Part shown: positions 1-5,612 of the stretch, in pieces
How the letters are laid out: each line of letters starts with the position of its first letter
Position numbering within the stretch: the stretch's first letter is position 1
Assembly: GCA_003133815.1 (NCBI GenBank)
Contig: PKZR01000296.1
Span: 1-5,612 of the forward strand
From: Limisphaerales bacterium
GTDB lineage: Bacteria > Verrucomicrobiota > Verrucomicrobiia > Limisphaerales > UBA11358
Length of the DNA: 5,612 nucleotides
Direction: 5' to 3'
Made by a program: the position numbers and the translations under genes
Notes under the pieces: model-generated
Seen by the model: the letters and a program-made list of their open reading frames with translations, nothing else
Told to the model about the DNA's origin: nothing
The model's database searches: none

Positions 1-1133
1 TCCACAAACGAGGTCATGCGTTCGCCGGCCGGATTGTCGTAAAGCGCCGGTTTCAGAAAATCGGCATACTCCGTGTAAGGCTTGTAATCCTGTTCCGCCC
101 GGTAAACCGGGTTGAAGGAAATATTTTGCCAGATGTGGTAGCCGATTTGGATTCCGGGCCGGATTGATTTTGCCTTCGCGGAAAATTCCCGCTGCATCTC
201 CCTCATGCTGTCGGACCAGAAAGTTTCCCAGACGAGCAGTTCGGGATTGCGCAGGAGGATGCGCCAGAACTCGACGTAGTAGCCATCGAGCGGACGCTTC
301 CCCGCGCGTCCGTTTCTGATGTAAGGCTCGAGCGCGAGATATGCTTTTTTGACGCGCTCGAAATCAATGCCCTGTTTGGCGGCCTTGGCGGCGCAAAATT
401 CGCAAAAGCAGGAAGTGTGGCCGGGATCGCTCTTGGCACCATGATGCCATGCGCCGAGCGCGTTGCCCAAAGGTCCCTGCCGTTCGGAGCCGCGTTGCAG
501 GCCGTCCACATCGTAGGAACGGATGAAGTCCTCGACCTGTCCGGCGATGAGGTTCTGGAAATAGGGATTGTTCAGGCACGGCCCGCCGGGATGGCCTGCG
601 GTCCGCCGACCGTAAAGATCAATTTCATAAAGCTCGTCCATGCCCTTGATTTGCGGGCGCGCGCGGTTGTCTTCCTCCATCCACGGAATAATTTTCACGC
701 CGCGCTTTTTCGTTTCGGCGGTGATCTGCTGCATCGCGTCGGGCAGGTTGAAGTCGCCCGCGCCCAGCCCGTGCGGCTCCATTTTGATGTCGTGATAGTA
801 TTGCGGATGGGCGGTGACAAAGTTGCCGGTCGGATTGCTCGCGCGGTCGAGGCCGGCCCAGGAGGCATCGAACGGATTGCAGTGCAGCATGAGCGTGTTG
901 ACGCTGGCGCGGTTCTGGACATCGTCGAGAAACCGCGCGATGCCGTATTGCATCAGATAAGTCACTTCGGCTTGAAAACCAATCATGATTTTGGCGGGTG
1001 CGGCCGGAGCATCGGTGGCGCGGCTGATCATAGGTTCCAAACCGAGGCCGGTCGTGACGGCGGTTGCGGCTAGAGAAGCCGTTTTGACAAAGTCCCGGCG
1101 GGAGATTGGATTTGTGGAATTCATATCATTCAT
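1..1133 (-). CDS. Tat-exported TIM-barrel protein, putative glycoside hydrolase (3' end beyond window)
   Basis: The frame is open from an ATG at 1133 to the left edge (377 codons, no stop), so the C-terminus is missing. The N-terminus has a twin-arginine motif, SRRDFVK (residues 11-17), then an Ala/Thr-rich hydrophobic stretch to about residue 30, so the protein should be exported folded by the Tat system. The mature part has the rhythm of a (beta/alpha)8 glycosidase: a strand MIGFQAEV (about 50-57), GVKIIPWMEED (145-155), and a DVDGLQRGSERQGP segment (208-221) that could hold catalytic acids (E217 is a candidate). A CFCEFC cysteine cluster lies at 242-247 and IQIGYHIWQ near 328-336. This pattern recalls glycosidase-like domains of planctomycete and verrucomicrobial proteins, but I cannot assign a GH family. 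A second ATG at 1124 (residue 4) is an equally possible start; neither has a good Shine-Dalgarno. It lies 211 bp downstream of the second propeller gene, so co-expression is plausible but unproven. Confidence 0.5.
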   Translation of the reverse strand, partial: MNDMNSTNPISRRDFVKTASLAATAVTTGLGLEPMISRATDAPAAPAKIMIGFQAEVTYLMQYGIARFLDDVQNRASVNTLMLHCNPFDASWAGLDRASNPTGNFVTAHPQYYHDIKMEPHGLGAGDFNLPDAMQQITAETKKRGVKIIPWMEEDNRARPQIKGMDELYEIDLYGRRTAGHPGGPCLNNPYFQNLIAGQVEDFIRSYDVDGLQRGSERQGPLGNALGAWHHGAKSDPGHTSCFCEFCAAKAAKQGIDFERVKKAYLALEPYIRNGRAGKRPLDGYYVEFWRILLRNPELLVWETFWSDSMREMQREFSAKAKSIRPGIQIGYHIWQNISFNPVYRAEQDYKPYTEYADFLKPALYDNPAGERMTSFV

Positions 1134-1205
1134 TAGGGTCTGTGTCTTTGGCAAACATTGCGTAGGGCAGGGAGCCACGTTGAGTTGTCACGGTTCGGCA
1201 GGAAG

Positions 1206-1233
1206 GGATAATTGGTGCATCGCACCTTATTCC
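1206..1233. other. Imperfect stem-loop between the propeller and Tat-protein genes
   Basis: A perfect 5-bp stem GGTGC/GCACC (1214-1218 with 1222-1226, loop ATC) is extended by ATAA/TTAT and GG/CC after a 2-nt and a 1-nt bulge, about 11 pairs in all. No T-run follows on either strand, so it is not a typical intrinsic terminator. In a minus-strand transcript it would lie about 110 nt past the upstream stop codon and could affect mRNA stability or processing. It may also be chance. Confidence 0.3.
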
Positions 1234-1258
1234 GTCGCCGGACGTTGAGATCGGAGAC

Positions 1259-1282
1259 GGGAACGGCGCAGCGCTCTGTCCC
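1259..1282. other. Small imperfect hairpin in the same gap
   Basis: GGG-A-ACGG-C-GC, loop AGC, GC-T-CTGTCCC pairs GGG/CCC, AC/GT, GG/CT (one G-U) and GC/GC, with one bulge and one mismatch. It lies between the stop at 1345 and the ATG at 1133. There is no T-tract after it on the minus strand, so a terminator role is not supported. Listed for completeness as weak structure. Confidence 0.2.
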
Positions 1283-1344
1283 TATCTTGATGGTTTGCGG
1301 ATGGAGTGACCCCACATTCAGCATGCCAACTTTTGGTTGAAGGT

Positions 1345-2634
1345 TCACGGCGTTGGCTTCGCCTTGGCAACTTCGACTGCAAAGGCGTAGTCCGGCCCAA
1401 ACATGTTTGAACGGAAGACGACATATTTCATGTCGGGTGTGAAGCTGGGGTTCGGTTCAAGGCGATAGTTCTGCTTGGACATGTTTACCAGTTTCTCCGA
1501 TTCCAGATAGCCGCCTTTGATCAGGTTTTCGCCAACGGTGTGCTGGTCGCGGACATACACGGGGCGAAACAGGAAAATCCACGGGGAGTTGTTGTCACCG
1601 TCGCCGCAGAAGAGCTTGCCGTCGGGAGACGAGTTGTCGTGAATGGAGGATTCATCAGGGTCGTATTGCAGCCAGACGCGCTGCTTGGTCTGGACGTTGT
1701 AGCTGGCGATGAATGACACGTGTCCGCCACGAGGAAAGTGGAGTTGATAGAAAACCGTCTCTCCATCGGCACCCCACCATTCGTGGCCGGCGATCTCCAT
1801 CTCCATCGTGCGCTGATGGATCAACTGGTTCTGAGTGCCGTCGGTGCGGATGGTCCAGATGCGGTCAACCATCTGCCAGTTGCCCTCGTGGCAATAGAGC
1901 AGCAGGGTGGGGTCGGTGGGAGAGAATTGCAGATGGTTCAACCAATTGGTGTTGTGCTCCAGCAAGGTCGTCAATTTTCCGGTCTTCAGGTCAATGGTGA
2001 ACATTGTCATCGGCAGCCTTGCCGCCAGGCGCGTGGCCATCATCTGGCCCTTGTTGGCCGGTTCGCCGAGGTTGACGTCGGACATCCGGCCCAAAGCCAC
2101 AGTGCCGTCATACGCGCCGCCGGCGTTGGCGTCGCCCTCGATGAACGTGCCGGCGCCGAGGGTTTCATCGGCGTTGATGGCCACCACGCTGGCGCGGCGG
2201 GGCAGGTCGGCGAGCTTGCGGTTCTCTCCGGTATCGAGATTGACGCACCACAATTGTGAGAACTGGGGTTTGTCCGACGCGCGCGTGTAGTAGAGGTTTG
2301 GCGTTGCGTGGGCCACGATGATCGTCTTGGCCGGCCCCTTGACCAACTGCCTGGCCTCCAGGGTTTCAAGGTTCAGCACCGAGATCCCATTGGGCGTGGT
2401 GTAGGCCATCTTTTTGCCATCGGGCGTGTAGCCGTTGTAATTGAAATAAAAGCTGTCGGAGCCGGGCTCGCGCGTGAGCCGGATGATGCGGTGGCCGGTG
2501 TCCGGGTCAATCCAACTGGTCGGCGGTTCGGCGGGAGCCGCAGCTGTGGTTGTCGCAGAGGCAGGGGCGTCGTCGGCAAACATCTGAATGCTTGCCATGG
2601 CCAAGGTCAGGAGCAGTCCGGTCAATTTACGCAT
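1345..2634 (-). CDS. Secreted oligogalacturonate-lyase-like beta-propeller protein (PL22-like), copy A
   Basis: This complete 429-residue protein has a Sec signal peptide: MRK, a hydrophobic core LTGLLLTLAMASI, and likely cleavage after MFA (residue 20). An Ala/Thr/Pro linker follows (21-39). The rest is a beta-propeller resembling oligogalacturonate lyase (Pectate_lyase22, PL22), which splits short, often unsaturated oligogalacturonides by beta-elimination. Visible landmarks are GHRIIRLTREPGS (47-59), blades marked by TPDGKK and LDTGE, LNHLQFSPTDP (232-242), YCHEG (247-251, H249 at the expected catalytic base), VDRIWTIRTDGT, GHEWW (283-287, H284), IHDNSSPDGK (331-340, H332) and YRLEPNPSFTP (390-400). 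At this last site characterised enzymes, as I recall them, have a Q..HPH metal motif; here it reads E393-P-N395. ATG starts at 2634, 44 bp after the stop of copy B, with only a weak GGAAC element 9 nt upstream; the two genes are probably co-transcribed. A TolB/PD40-type propeller without lyase activity is the main alternative. Confidence 0.8.
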   Translation of the reverse strand: MRKLTGLLLTLAMASIQMFADDAPASATTTAAAPAEPPTSWIDPDTGHRIIRLTREPGSDSFYFNYNGYTPDGKKMAYTTPNGISVLNLETLEARQLVKGPAKTIIVAHATPNLYYTRASDKPQFSQLWCVNLDTGENRKLADLPRRASVVAINADETLGAGTFIEGDANAGGAYDGTVALGRMSDVNLGEPANKGQMMATRLAARLPMTMFTIDLKTGKLTTLLEHNTNWLNHLQFSPTDPTLLLYCHEGNWQMVDRIWTIRTDGTQNQLIHQRTMEMEIAGHEWWGADGETVFYQLHFPRGGHVSFIASYNVQTKQRVWLQYDPDESSIHDNSSPDGKLFCGDGDNNSPWIFLFRPVYVRDQHTVGENLIKGGYLESEKLVNMSKQNYRLEPNPSFTPDMKYVVFRSNMFGPDYAFAVEVAKAKPTP

Positions 2635-2678
2635 ATATAATATGTTCCGTTTAGTTAGGGACGTCGTCGGAAAAAGTT

Positions 2679-4016
2679 TTATTCAGCCTTGGCGATTTCC
2701 ACTTCATAGACCTGTGATCCGCCCTGGATGTTGGAGCGGAAGACAATCCATTTGTTGTCGGGTGTGAACGTGAGATTGGGTTCGAGGCGGTAATCGTGTT
2801 TGGACAAATCCACCAGCTTCTCCACATCAAACTTTCCGACCTTCACGTCATCGTTTCCGACTTTAATGGTGTCCATCTTGCCGGGTTGCGGCGTGAAAAG
2901 ATAAAGCCACTGACCGTTGCCGGGCGGATTCAAAGGCTGGTCGTCGGGTGTGCGGTTGGAAACGCCATTCGGCCCGCCGCCGTCACCGGCGAAGAGCCTG
3001 CCGTCGTGCGACTGGTTGTAATGCACGGACCATTGCGAACGTTCAAGCGGATAGCGGATGCGTTCGCCGGTCTGGACGTTCACGCCCGCCAGCCAGAAAA
3101 CGCCGGACTTGGGCGTTTGCAGGTCATACCAGACCGTCTCGCCGTCGTAGCCGAAGAATTCGTGCCCGGCGATTTCCATGGGCATCGTGCGTTGGTGCAT
3201 CAATCGGTTGCCGGTGCCGTCGGTCCGAATCGTCCAGATGCGGTCCACCTGATCCCACGCGCCCTCGTGACAATACAAAATCAGCGTCGGGTCGGTGGCC
3301 GAGCACTGGTCGTGGTTGAGATTGTCGGTCATCGGCATGAACGTCCGGATCGCCCCGGTCTTGATGTCCACGGCGAAAAATTCCTGCATCCCGCCACCGC
3401 CGCGACCACCCCGGCGGCCTCGAGCCGGTGCGTTGGTGGAAGCGGAAACCGGTGCCGGTTGAACCTGCGTTTGCGCCGGCGGCTGCCCGGCGGCGGGAAC
3501 CCGGCGCTTGCCGATGATGGTGGTCTCATCCGCCGTGACCCCGCCGAACTGGCCGGTGAAACCCAGCTTGGCGATGACGCGTGTGGCCTTGGTGTCCACG
3601 TCGGTCACATAAATGACCGTCTGGCCGTCCTCATCTTTCTGGTAATACACCGTGCGTGTCTTGCGCCCGACCTCGATGGTGGCGCTCGTGCCCGCGTTGT
3701 AGCGCACGCCCGGCGCGACCAGTTCGACCGCTCGTGTCTTGAGATTGACGGTCGCAAGCCCTTCCGGCGTGTAGATGATCATCTTGTCGCCCTGCGGCGT
3801 GTAGGAGTTCTGATGGAAATAAAGGCTCAGACTGCCGGGCTCGTTGGAGAGGCGGATCACGCGGTGACCGGTCGCGGCGTCAATCCATTCGGTTGCCGTT
3901 TCGGAAAATCCCCCGGATGAAGGCGAGTTGGTCCCCGGCATGTCTGCGGCAAAGGCATGCACCATGACCGTCATGAGCAGGGCAATAGAGACTGTTATGG
4001 CGTTTTTTTGAATCAA
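2679..4016 (-). CDS. Secreted oligogalacturonate-lyase-like beta-propeller protein (PL22-like), copy B
   Basis: Paralogue of the gene just downstream: in residues 241-297 about 45 of 57 positions match copy A residues 240-296 by my count. The 445-residue product has a Sec signal peptide (MIQKN, core ITVSIALLMTVMV, likely cleavage after AFA at 21-23). Landmarks are GHRVIRLSNEPGS (50-62), LYFHQNSYTPQGDK (65-78), LNHDQC (233-238), YCHEG (248-252, H250), VDRIWTIRTDGT, GHEFFG (284-289, H285), VHYNQSHDGR (331-340, H332) and YRLEPNLTFTPD (409-420), where E412-P-N414 replaces the expected HPH metal ligands. A Pro/Gln/Ala then Arg/Gly insert (172-209) is absent from copy A. The start is inferred: codon 1 is TTG. 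It is preferred because it alone supplies the Lys-bearing n-region of the signal peptide, and an in-frame TGA lies at 4047-4049 with no ATG between. The next ATG (residue 15) would cut the hydrophobic core. Probable first gene of the cluster. Exact substrate is unknown. Confidence 0.8.
   Translation of the reverse strand: MIQKNAITVSIALLMTVMVHAFAADMPGTNSPSSGGFSETATEWIDAATGHRVIRLSNEPGSLSLYFHQNSYTPQGDKMIIYTPEGLATVNLKTRAVELVAPGVRYNAGTSATIEVGRKTRTVYYQKDEDGQTVIYVTDVDTKATRVIAKLGFTGQFGGVTADETTIIGKRRVPAAGQPPAQTQVQPAPVSASTNAPARGRRGGRGGGGMQEFFAVDIKTGAIRTFMPMTDNLNHDQCSATDPTLILYCHEGAWDQVDRIWTIRTDGTGNRLMHQRTMPMEIAGHEFFGYDGETVWYDLQTPKSGVFWLAGVNVQTGERIRYPLERSQWSVHYNQSHDGRLFAGDGGGPNGVSNRTPDDQPLNPPGNGQWLYLFTPQPGKMDTIKVGNDDVKVGKFDVEKLVDLSKHDYRLEPNLTFTPDNKWIVFRSNIQGGSQVYEVEIAKAE
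3390..3503 (-). other. Low-complexity Pro/Gln then Arg/Gly (RGG-like) insert in copy B
   Basis: This segment encodes residues 172-209 of copy B, from RVPAAGQPPAQTQ through a Ser/Thr/Ala stretch to ARGRRGGRGGGG. It falls between two propeller strands (GGVTADETTIIG before, MQEFFAVDIKTG after). Copy A has a different, non-repetitive loop of similar position (about 165-208). It is probably a flexible, positively charged surface loop on an exported protein. I infer a loop from composition only. Confidence 0.6.
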
Positions 4017-4046
4017 GGTTTGCCCGACAAGACGTCTGGAACGCGT

Positions 4047-4058
4047 TCAGGGTTTCAT
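4047..4058 (-). other. Three-codon ATG-AAA-CCC-TGA in frame with copy B
   Basis: On the minus strand, ATG AAA CCC TGA occupies 4058-4047 and is in the same frame as the downstream propeller gene, 30 nt (ten codons) before its TTG start. The codons between read TRSRRLVGQT, a basic run that would suit the n-region of a longer signal peptide. This could be a remnant of a former ATG start broken by a stop, a tiny leader, or chance. Confidence 0.3.
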
Positions 4059-4213
4059 TTTTGTGCCCGTCTTAGATGGCAGTTCTGAATTATTGGACCA
4101 GCCCCGGTTTGGTGAACAAGAGTCAAAGCTCCTGTGGGGAATCGATTTTTCCGTTTGAATTAACAGCAGTGCTATGCAGTTGGTAATATCGCCGGGGCAG
4201 GGGATGTGCAGGT

Positions 4214-4240
4214 AAAAATTTTCCGGCAGCCGCCAAAATT
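4214..4240 (-). terminator. Probable intrinsic terminator of the pyruvate carboxylase gene
   Basis: On the minus strand AATTTT-GG-CGG, loop CTG, CCG-G-AAAATT forms a stem of 6 + 3 pairs with a small internal loop (4240-4217), and the T-run continues for three more bases (TTTTT in all, to 4214). It begins about 50 nt past the TGA at 4290-4292. The direction fits termination of the gene to the right; on the plus strand the stem is followed by GCC, not T. The outer A/T arms make the stem weaker than a classic G/C-rich terminator. Confidence 0.45.
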
Positions 4241-4266
4241 GCCAGCCATTTGTTGAACCTCAAATT

Positions 4267-4278
4267 CCGGCCGGCCGG
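4267..4278. repeat. CCGG triple repeat, self-complementary
   Basis: Three CCGG units in a row form a 12-bp perfect palindrome, starting 11 bp past the pyruvate carboxylase stop. It can fold only as a 4-bp stem with a 4-nt loop and has no T-run. No function can be read from it; it could add to 3'-end structure of the transcript. Confidence 0.35.
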
Positions 4279-4289
4279 TCATTATTCGT

Positions 4290-5612
4290 TCACGCCGGGC
4301 GGATTTTCAGGATGAGGTCCTTGCTTTCGACGGCGTCACCGTTCTGCACGCAAATCTCCTCCACCACGCCGTCGGCGGACGCATAGATCGTCGTCTGCAT
4401 TTTCATCGCCTCGAGCGTGAGCAGCTTGTCGCCCTTCGCTACCTTCGCGCCCACGCTCACTGCCAGCGCGGTGACGAGGCCGGGAATCGGCGCGCCTACT
4501 TCCGCCGGTTTCGCGGGATCGGCCTTGACGCGCGCCTTCACGGTGGGCTTCGCGGATTTGTCCACGATGGACAACTGCCGCGCCATGCCGTTCAATTCAA
4601 AATTCACCGCGCGCTTGCCCTCGGGATCAACCGCGCCGATGTTGACGAGGCGGATGAACAGCGTCTTGCCCGGTTCAATCTCGATGGAAATTTCTTGCCC
4701 GACTTTCATTCCGTAGAAAAACGCCGGCGTCGGCAGCGCGGACAGATCGCCGAAGTCGCGTTCCATCTTCGCATAGCCCGCGAACACTTCGGGATACATG
4801 ACGTGGCTGAAAATGTCGTCGTCCGTCGCCTCGCGCTTGAGCTTGACCGAAAGTTCCTCCCCGATTTTTTTGAAGTTCAATGGCTTGAGCGATTCGCCGG
4901 GCCGGCCTTTGAGCGGCTTGCGTTCGCCAAGAACGACATGCTGGATTTTTTTCGGCCAGCCGCCCATCGGCTTGCCGAGTCCGCCGGACAACATATCTAT
5001 CACCGATTCGGGAAACGGCACGCTGCCGGGTTCAAGGTTCAAAACATCGGCGGGCTTGATGCCGCGCGTGATGAGAAACATCGTCATGTCGCCGACGACC
5101 TTGCTGCTTGGCGTGACTTTGACGATGTCGCCGAAAAGCTGGTTCACCTCGGCGTAAGTGCGCGCGATTTCCGGCCAGCGCAGCGCAAGGCCCATTCCCG
5201 CCGCCTGTTCTTTCAAGTTGGTGAACTGTCCGCCGGGCATTTCGTGCAGATAAACTTCCGCGCTGCCGGCGCGCGGCGAGGAGTCGAACGGCGCGTAAAA
5301 GGTGCGGACGTGTTCCCAATAATCGGCGAACTCGTTCAGCGCGTTCAAATCCAGTCCCGTGTCGCGCTTGGTGAATTGTAGCGCGGCCACGATGGAATTC
5401 AAGTTCGGCTGGCTCGTCGAGCCGCTCATTGAGGCGATGGCGAGGTCGGCGATGTCCACGCCCGCTTCCGCCGCGCTTAAAACGCTTGCGGCGGAAATGC
5501 CGCTCGTGTCATGCGTGTGAAAGTGAATTGGAATTCCAATTTCTTCCTTCAACGCTTTGACCAAAACTTGTGCGGCGGCGGGTTTGCAAAGTCCGGCCAT
5601 GTCCTTGATGGC
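4290..5612 (-). CDS. pyc: Pyruvate carboxylase, C-terminal part (carboxyltransferase and biotin carrier domains; 5' end beyond window)
   Basis: The frame is open to the right edge, giving 440 residues (AIKDMAGLCKP... onward); about 700 residues would be missing from a usual single-chain enzyme of about 1150. Pyruvate carboxylase makes oxaloacetate from pyruvate and bicarbonate with ATP, refilling the citric acid cycle and feeding gluconeogenesis, in the cytoplasm. Counting from the Met at 5600, HFHTHDTSG (26-34) gives the metal-binding HxH of the carboxyltransferase barrel, PGGQFTNLKEQ (122-132) is its conserved substrate-side motif, and TPSSKVVGDM (163-172) is also typical. TPAFFYGMKVGQE and the FELNGMARQL segment belong to the post-barrel domain. 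The biotin carrier domain starts near 369 with GAPIPGLV and carries LEAMKM (396-401), with K400 the biotinylated lysine. TGA at 4290-4292. A separate PycB subunit or oxaloacetate decarboxylase alpha cannot be fully excluded without the N-terminus, but the FFYG/ELNG region favours pyruvate carboxylase. Confidence 0.93.
   Translation of the reverse strand, partial: AIKDMAGLCKPAAAQVLVKALKEEIGIPIHFHTHDTSGISAASVLSAAEAGVDIADLAIASMSGSTSQPNLNSIVAALQFTKRDTGLDLNALNEFADYWEHVRTFYAPFDSSPRAGSAEVYLHEMPGGQFTNLKEQAAGMGLALRWPEIARTYAEVNQLFGDIVKVTPSSKVVGDMTMFLITRGIKPADVLNLEPGSVPFPESVIDMLSGGLGKPMGGWPKKIQHVVLGERKPLKGRPGESLKPLNFKKIGEELSVKLKREATDDDIFSHVMYPEVFAGYAKMERDFGDLSALPTPAFFYGMKVGQEISIEIEPGKTLFIRLVNIGAVDPEGKRAVNFELNGMARQLSIVDKSAKPTVKARVKADPAKPAEVGAPIPGLVTALAVSVGAKVAKGDKLLTLEAMKMQTTIYASADGVVEEICVQNGDAVESKDLILKIRPA

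Larger units (their letters stand above)
4017..4289. other. Intergenic region between pyruvate carboxylase and propeller genes
   Basis: This 273-bp gap is more A/T-rich than its neighbours and holds the CCGG palindrome, the likely terminator and the short ATG-AAA-CCC-TGA. A promoter for the propeller genes should be here, but I see no convincing -35/-10 pair: TTGACT (minus strand, near 4126-4121) has no suitable -10 at 16-18 nt, and AATAAT near 4094-4089 has only a poor partner. No riboswitch or operator is evident. Confidence 0.5.

Noticed and set aside
417..1073. Long plus-strand open frame
   Set aside because: It is antisense to the Tat-protein gene, whose frame has a clear Tat motif and protein-like composition; the plus-strand product resembles no family I know.
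1259..1282. Intrinsic terminator after copy A
   Set aside because: The hairpin has a bulge and a mismatch and no T-run after it on the minus strand.
2796..3920. 374-codon plus-strand open frame
   Set aside because: It is the mirror of the GC-rich propeller gene copy B; the product is rich in Arg/His/Val with no recognisable fold, while the minus strand has clear family motifs.
1345..4016. Plain TolB/PD40 propellers with no enzyme role
   Set aside because: The TPDGK-type repeats fit PD40, but the CHEG, GHE and H.N histidines in the order seen in PL22 enzymes favour a lyase-related protein.
4089..4126. TTGACT and AATAAT as a sigma-70 promoter for copy B
   Set aside because: The two hexamers are about 26 nt apart, far from the usual 16-18 nt, and neither has a good partner at the right spacing.
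4695..5381. Plus-strand open frame opposite pyruvate carboxylase
   Set aside because: Antisense shadow of a highly conserved gene; no start signal or family resemblance.
4290..5612. Oxaloacetate decarboxylase alpha subunit as the identity of the right-hand gene
   Set aside because: The carboxyltransferase and biotin domains are shared, but the PTPAFFYGM and NFELNGMARQL region between them is typical of pyruvate carboxylase. The missing N-terminus leaves a two-subunit form possible.
1..5612. CRISPR array, tRNA, insertion sequence or phage remnant
   Set aside because: No spaced direct repeats, cloverleaf, transposase or terminal inverted repeats were found on either strand.

Overview
The window (about 58% G+C by eye) carries four protein genes, all on the minus strand. 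They read right to left: the 3' part of a pyruvate carboxylase gene, two tandem secreted oligogalacturonate-lyase-like beta-propeller genes, and the 5' part of a Tat-exported TIM-barrel protein that looks like a glycoside hydrolase. Both edge genes are cut by the window. No tRNA, rRNA, insertion sequence, CRISPR array or phage gene is visible.

The organism looks like a Gram-negative environmental heterotroph. The gene style (Sec and Tat exported polysaccharide-degrading proteins, an RGG-rich low-complexity insert, weak Shine-Dalgarno sequences, no SusC/SusD pair) suggests the Planctomycetota/Verrucomicrobiota group. That is inference from style, not from a marker gene; Acidobacteriota is also possible.

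Layout. 5612 down to 4290: pyruvate carboxylase, carboxyltransferase and biotin-carrier end, followed by a probable intrinsic terminator near 4214-4240. 4289-4017: a 273-bp gap that most likely separates two transcription units. 4016-2679 and 2634-1345: two paralogous PL22-like proteins, 44 bp apart, each with a Sec signal peptide. 1344-1134: a 211-bp gap with two small stem-loops. 1133-1: the Tat-exported putative glycosidase.

How they may work together. The two propellers and the TIM-barrel protein look like a small exported saccharide-processing cluster for pectin-like uronic acid oligomers or a related acidic glycan. The pyruvate carboxylase is central metabolism and is probably just a neighbour. 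The point most worth following up is that both propellers keep several expected active-site histidines, but carry Glu-Pro-Asn where I recall characterised oligogalacturonate lyases having the His-Pro-His metal ligands. They may therefore act on a different substrate or by an altered metal site.
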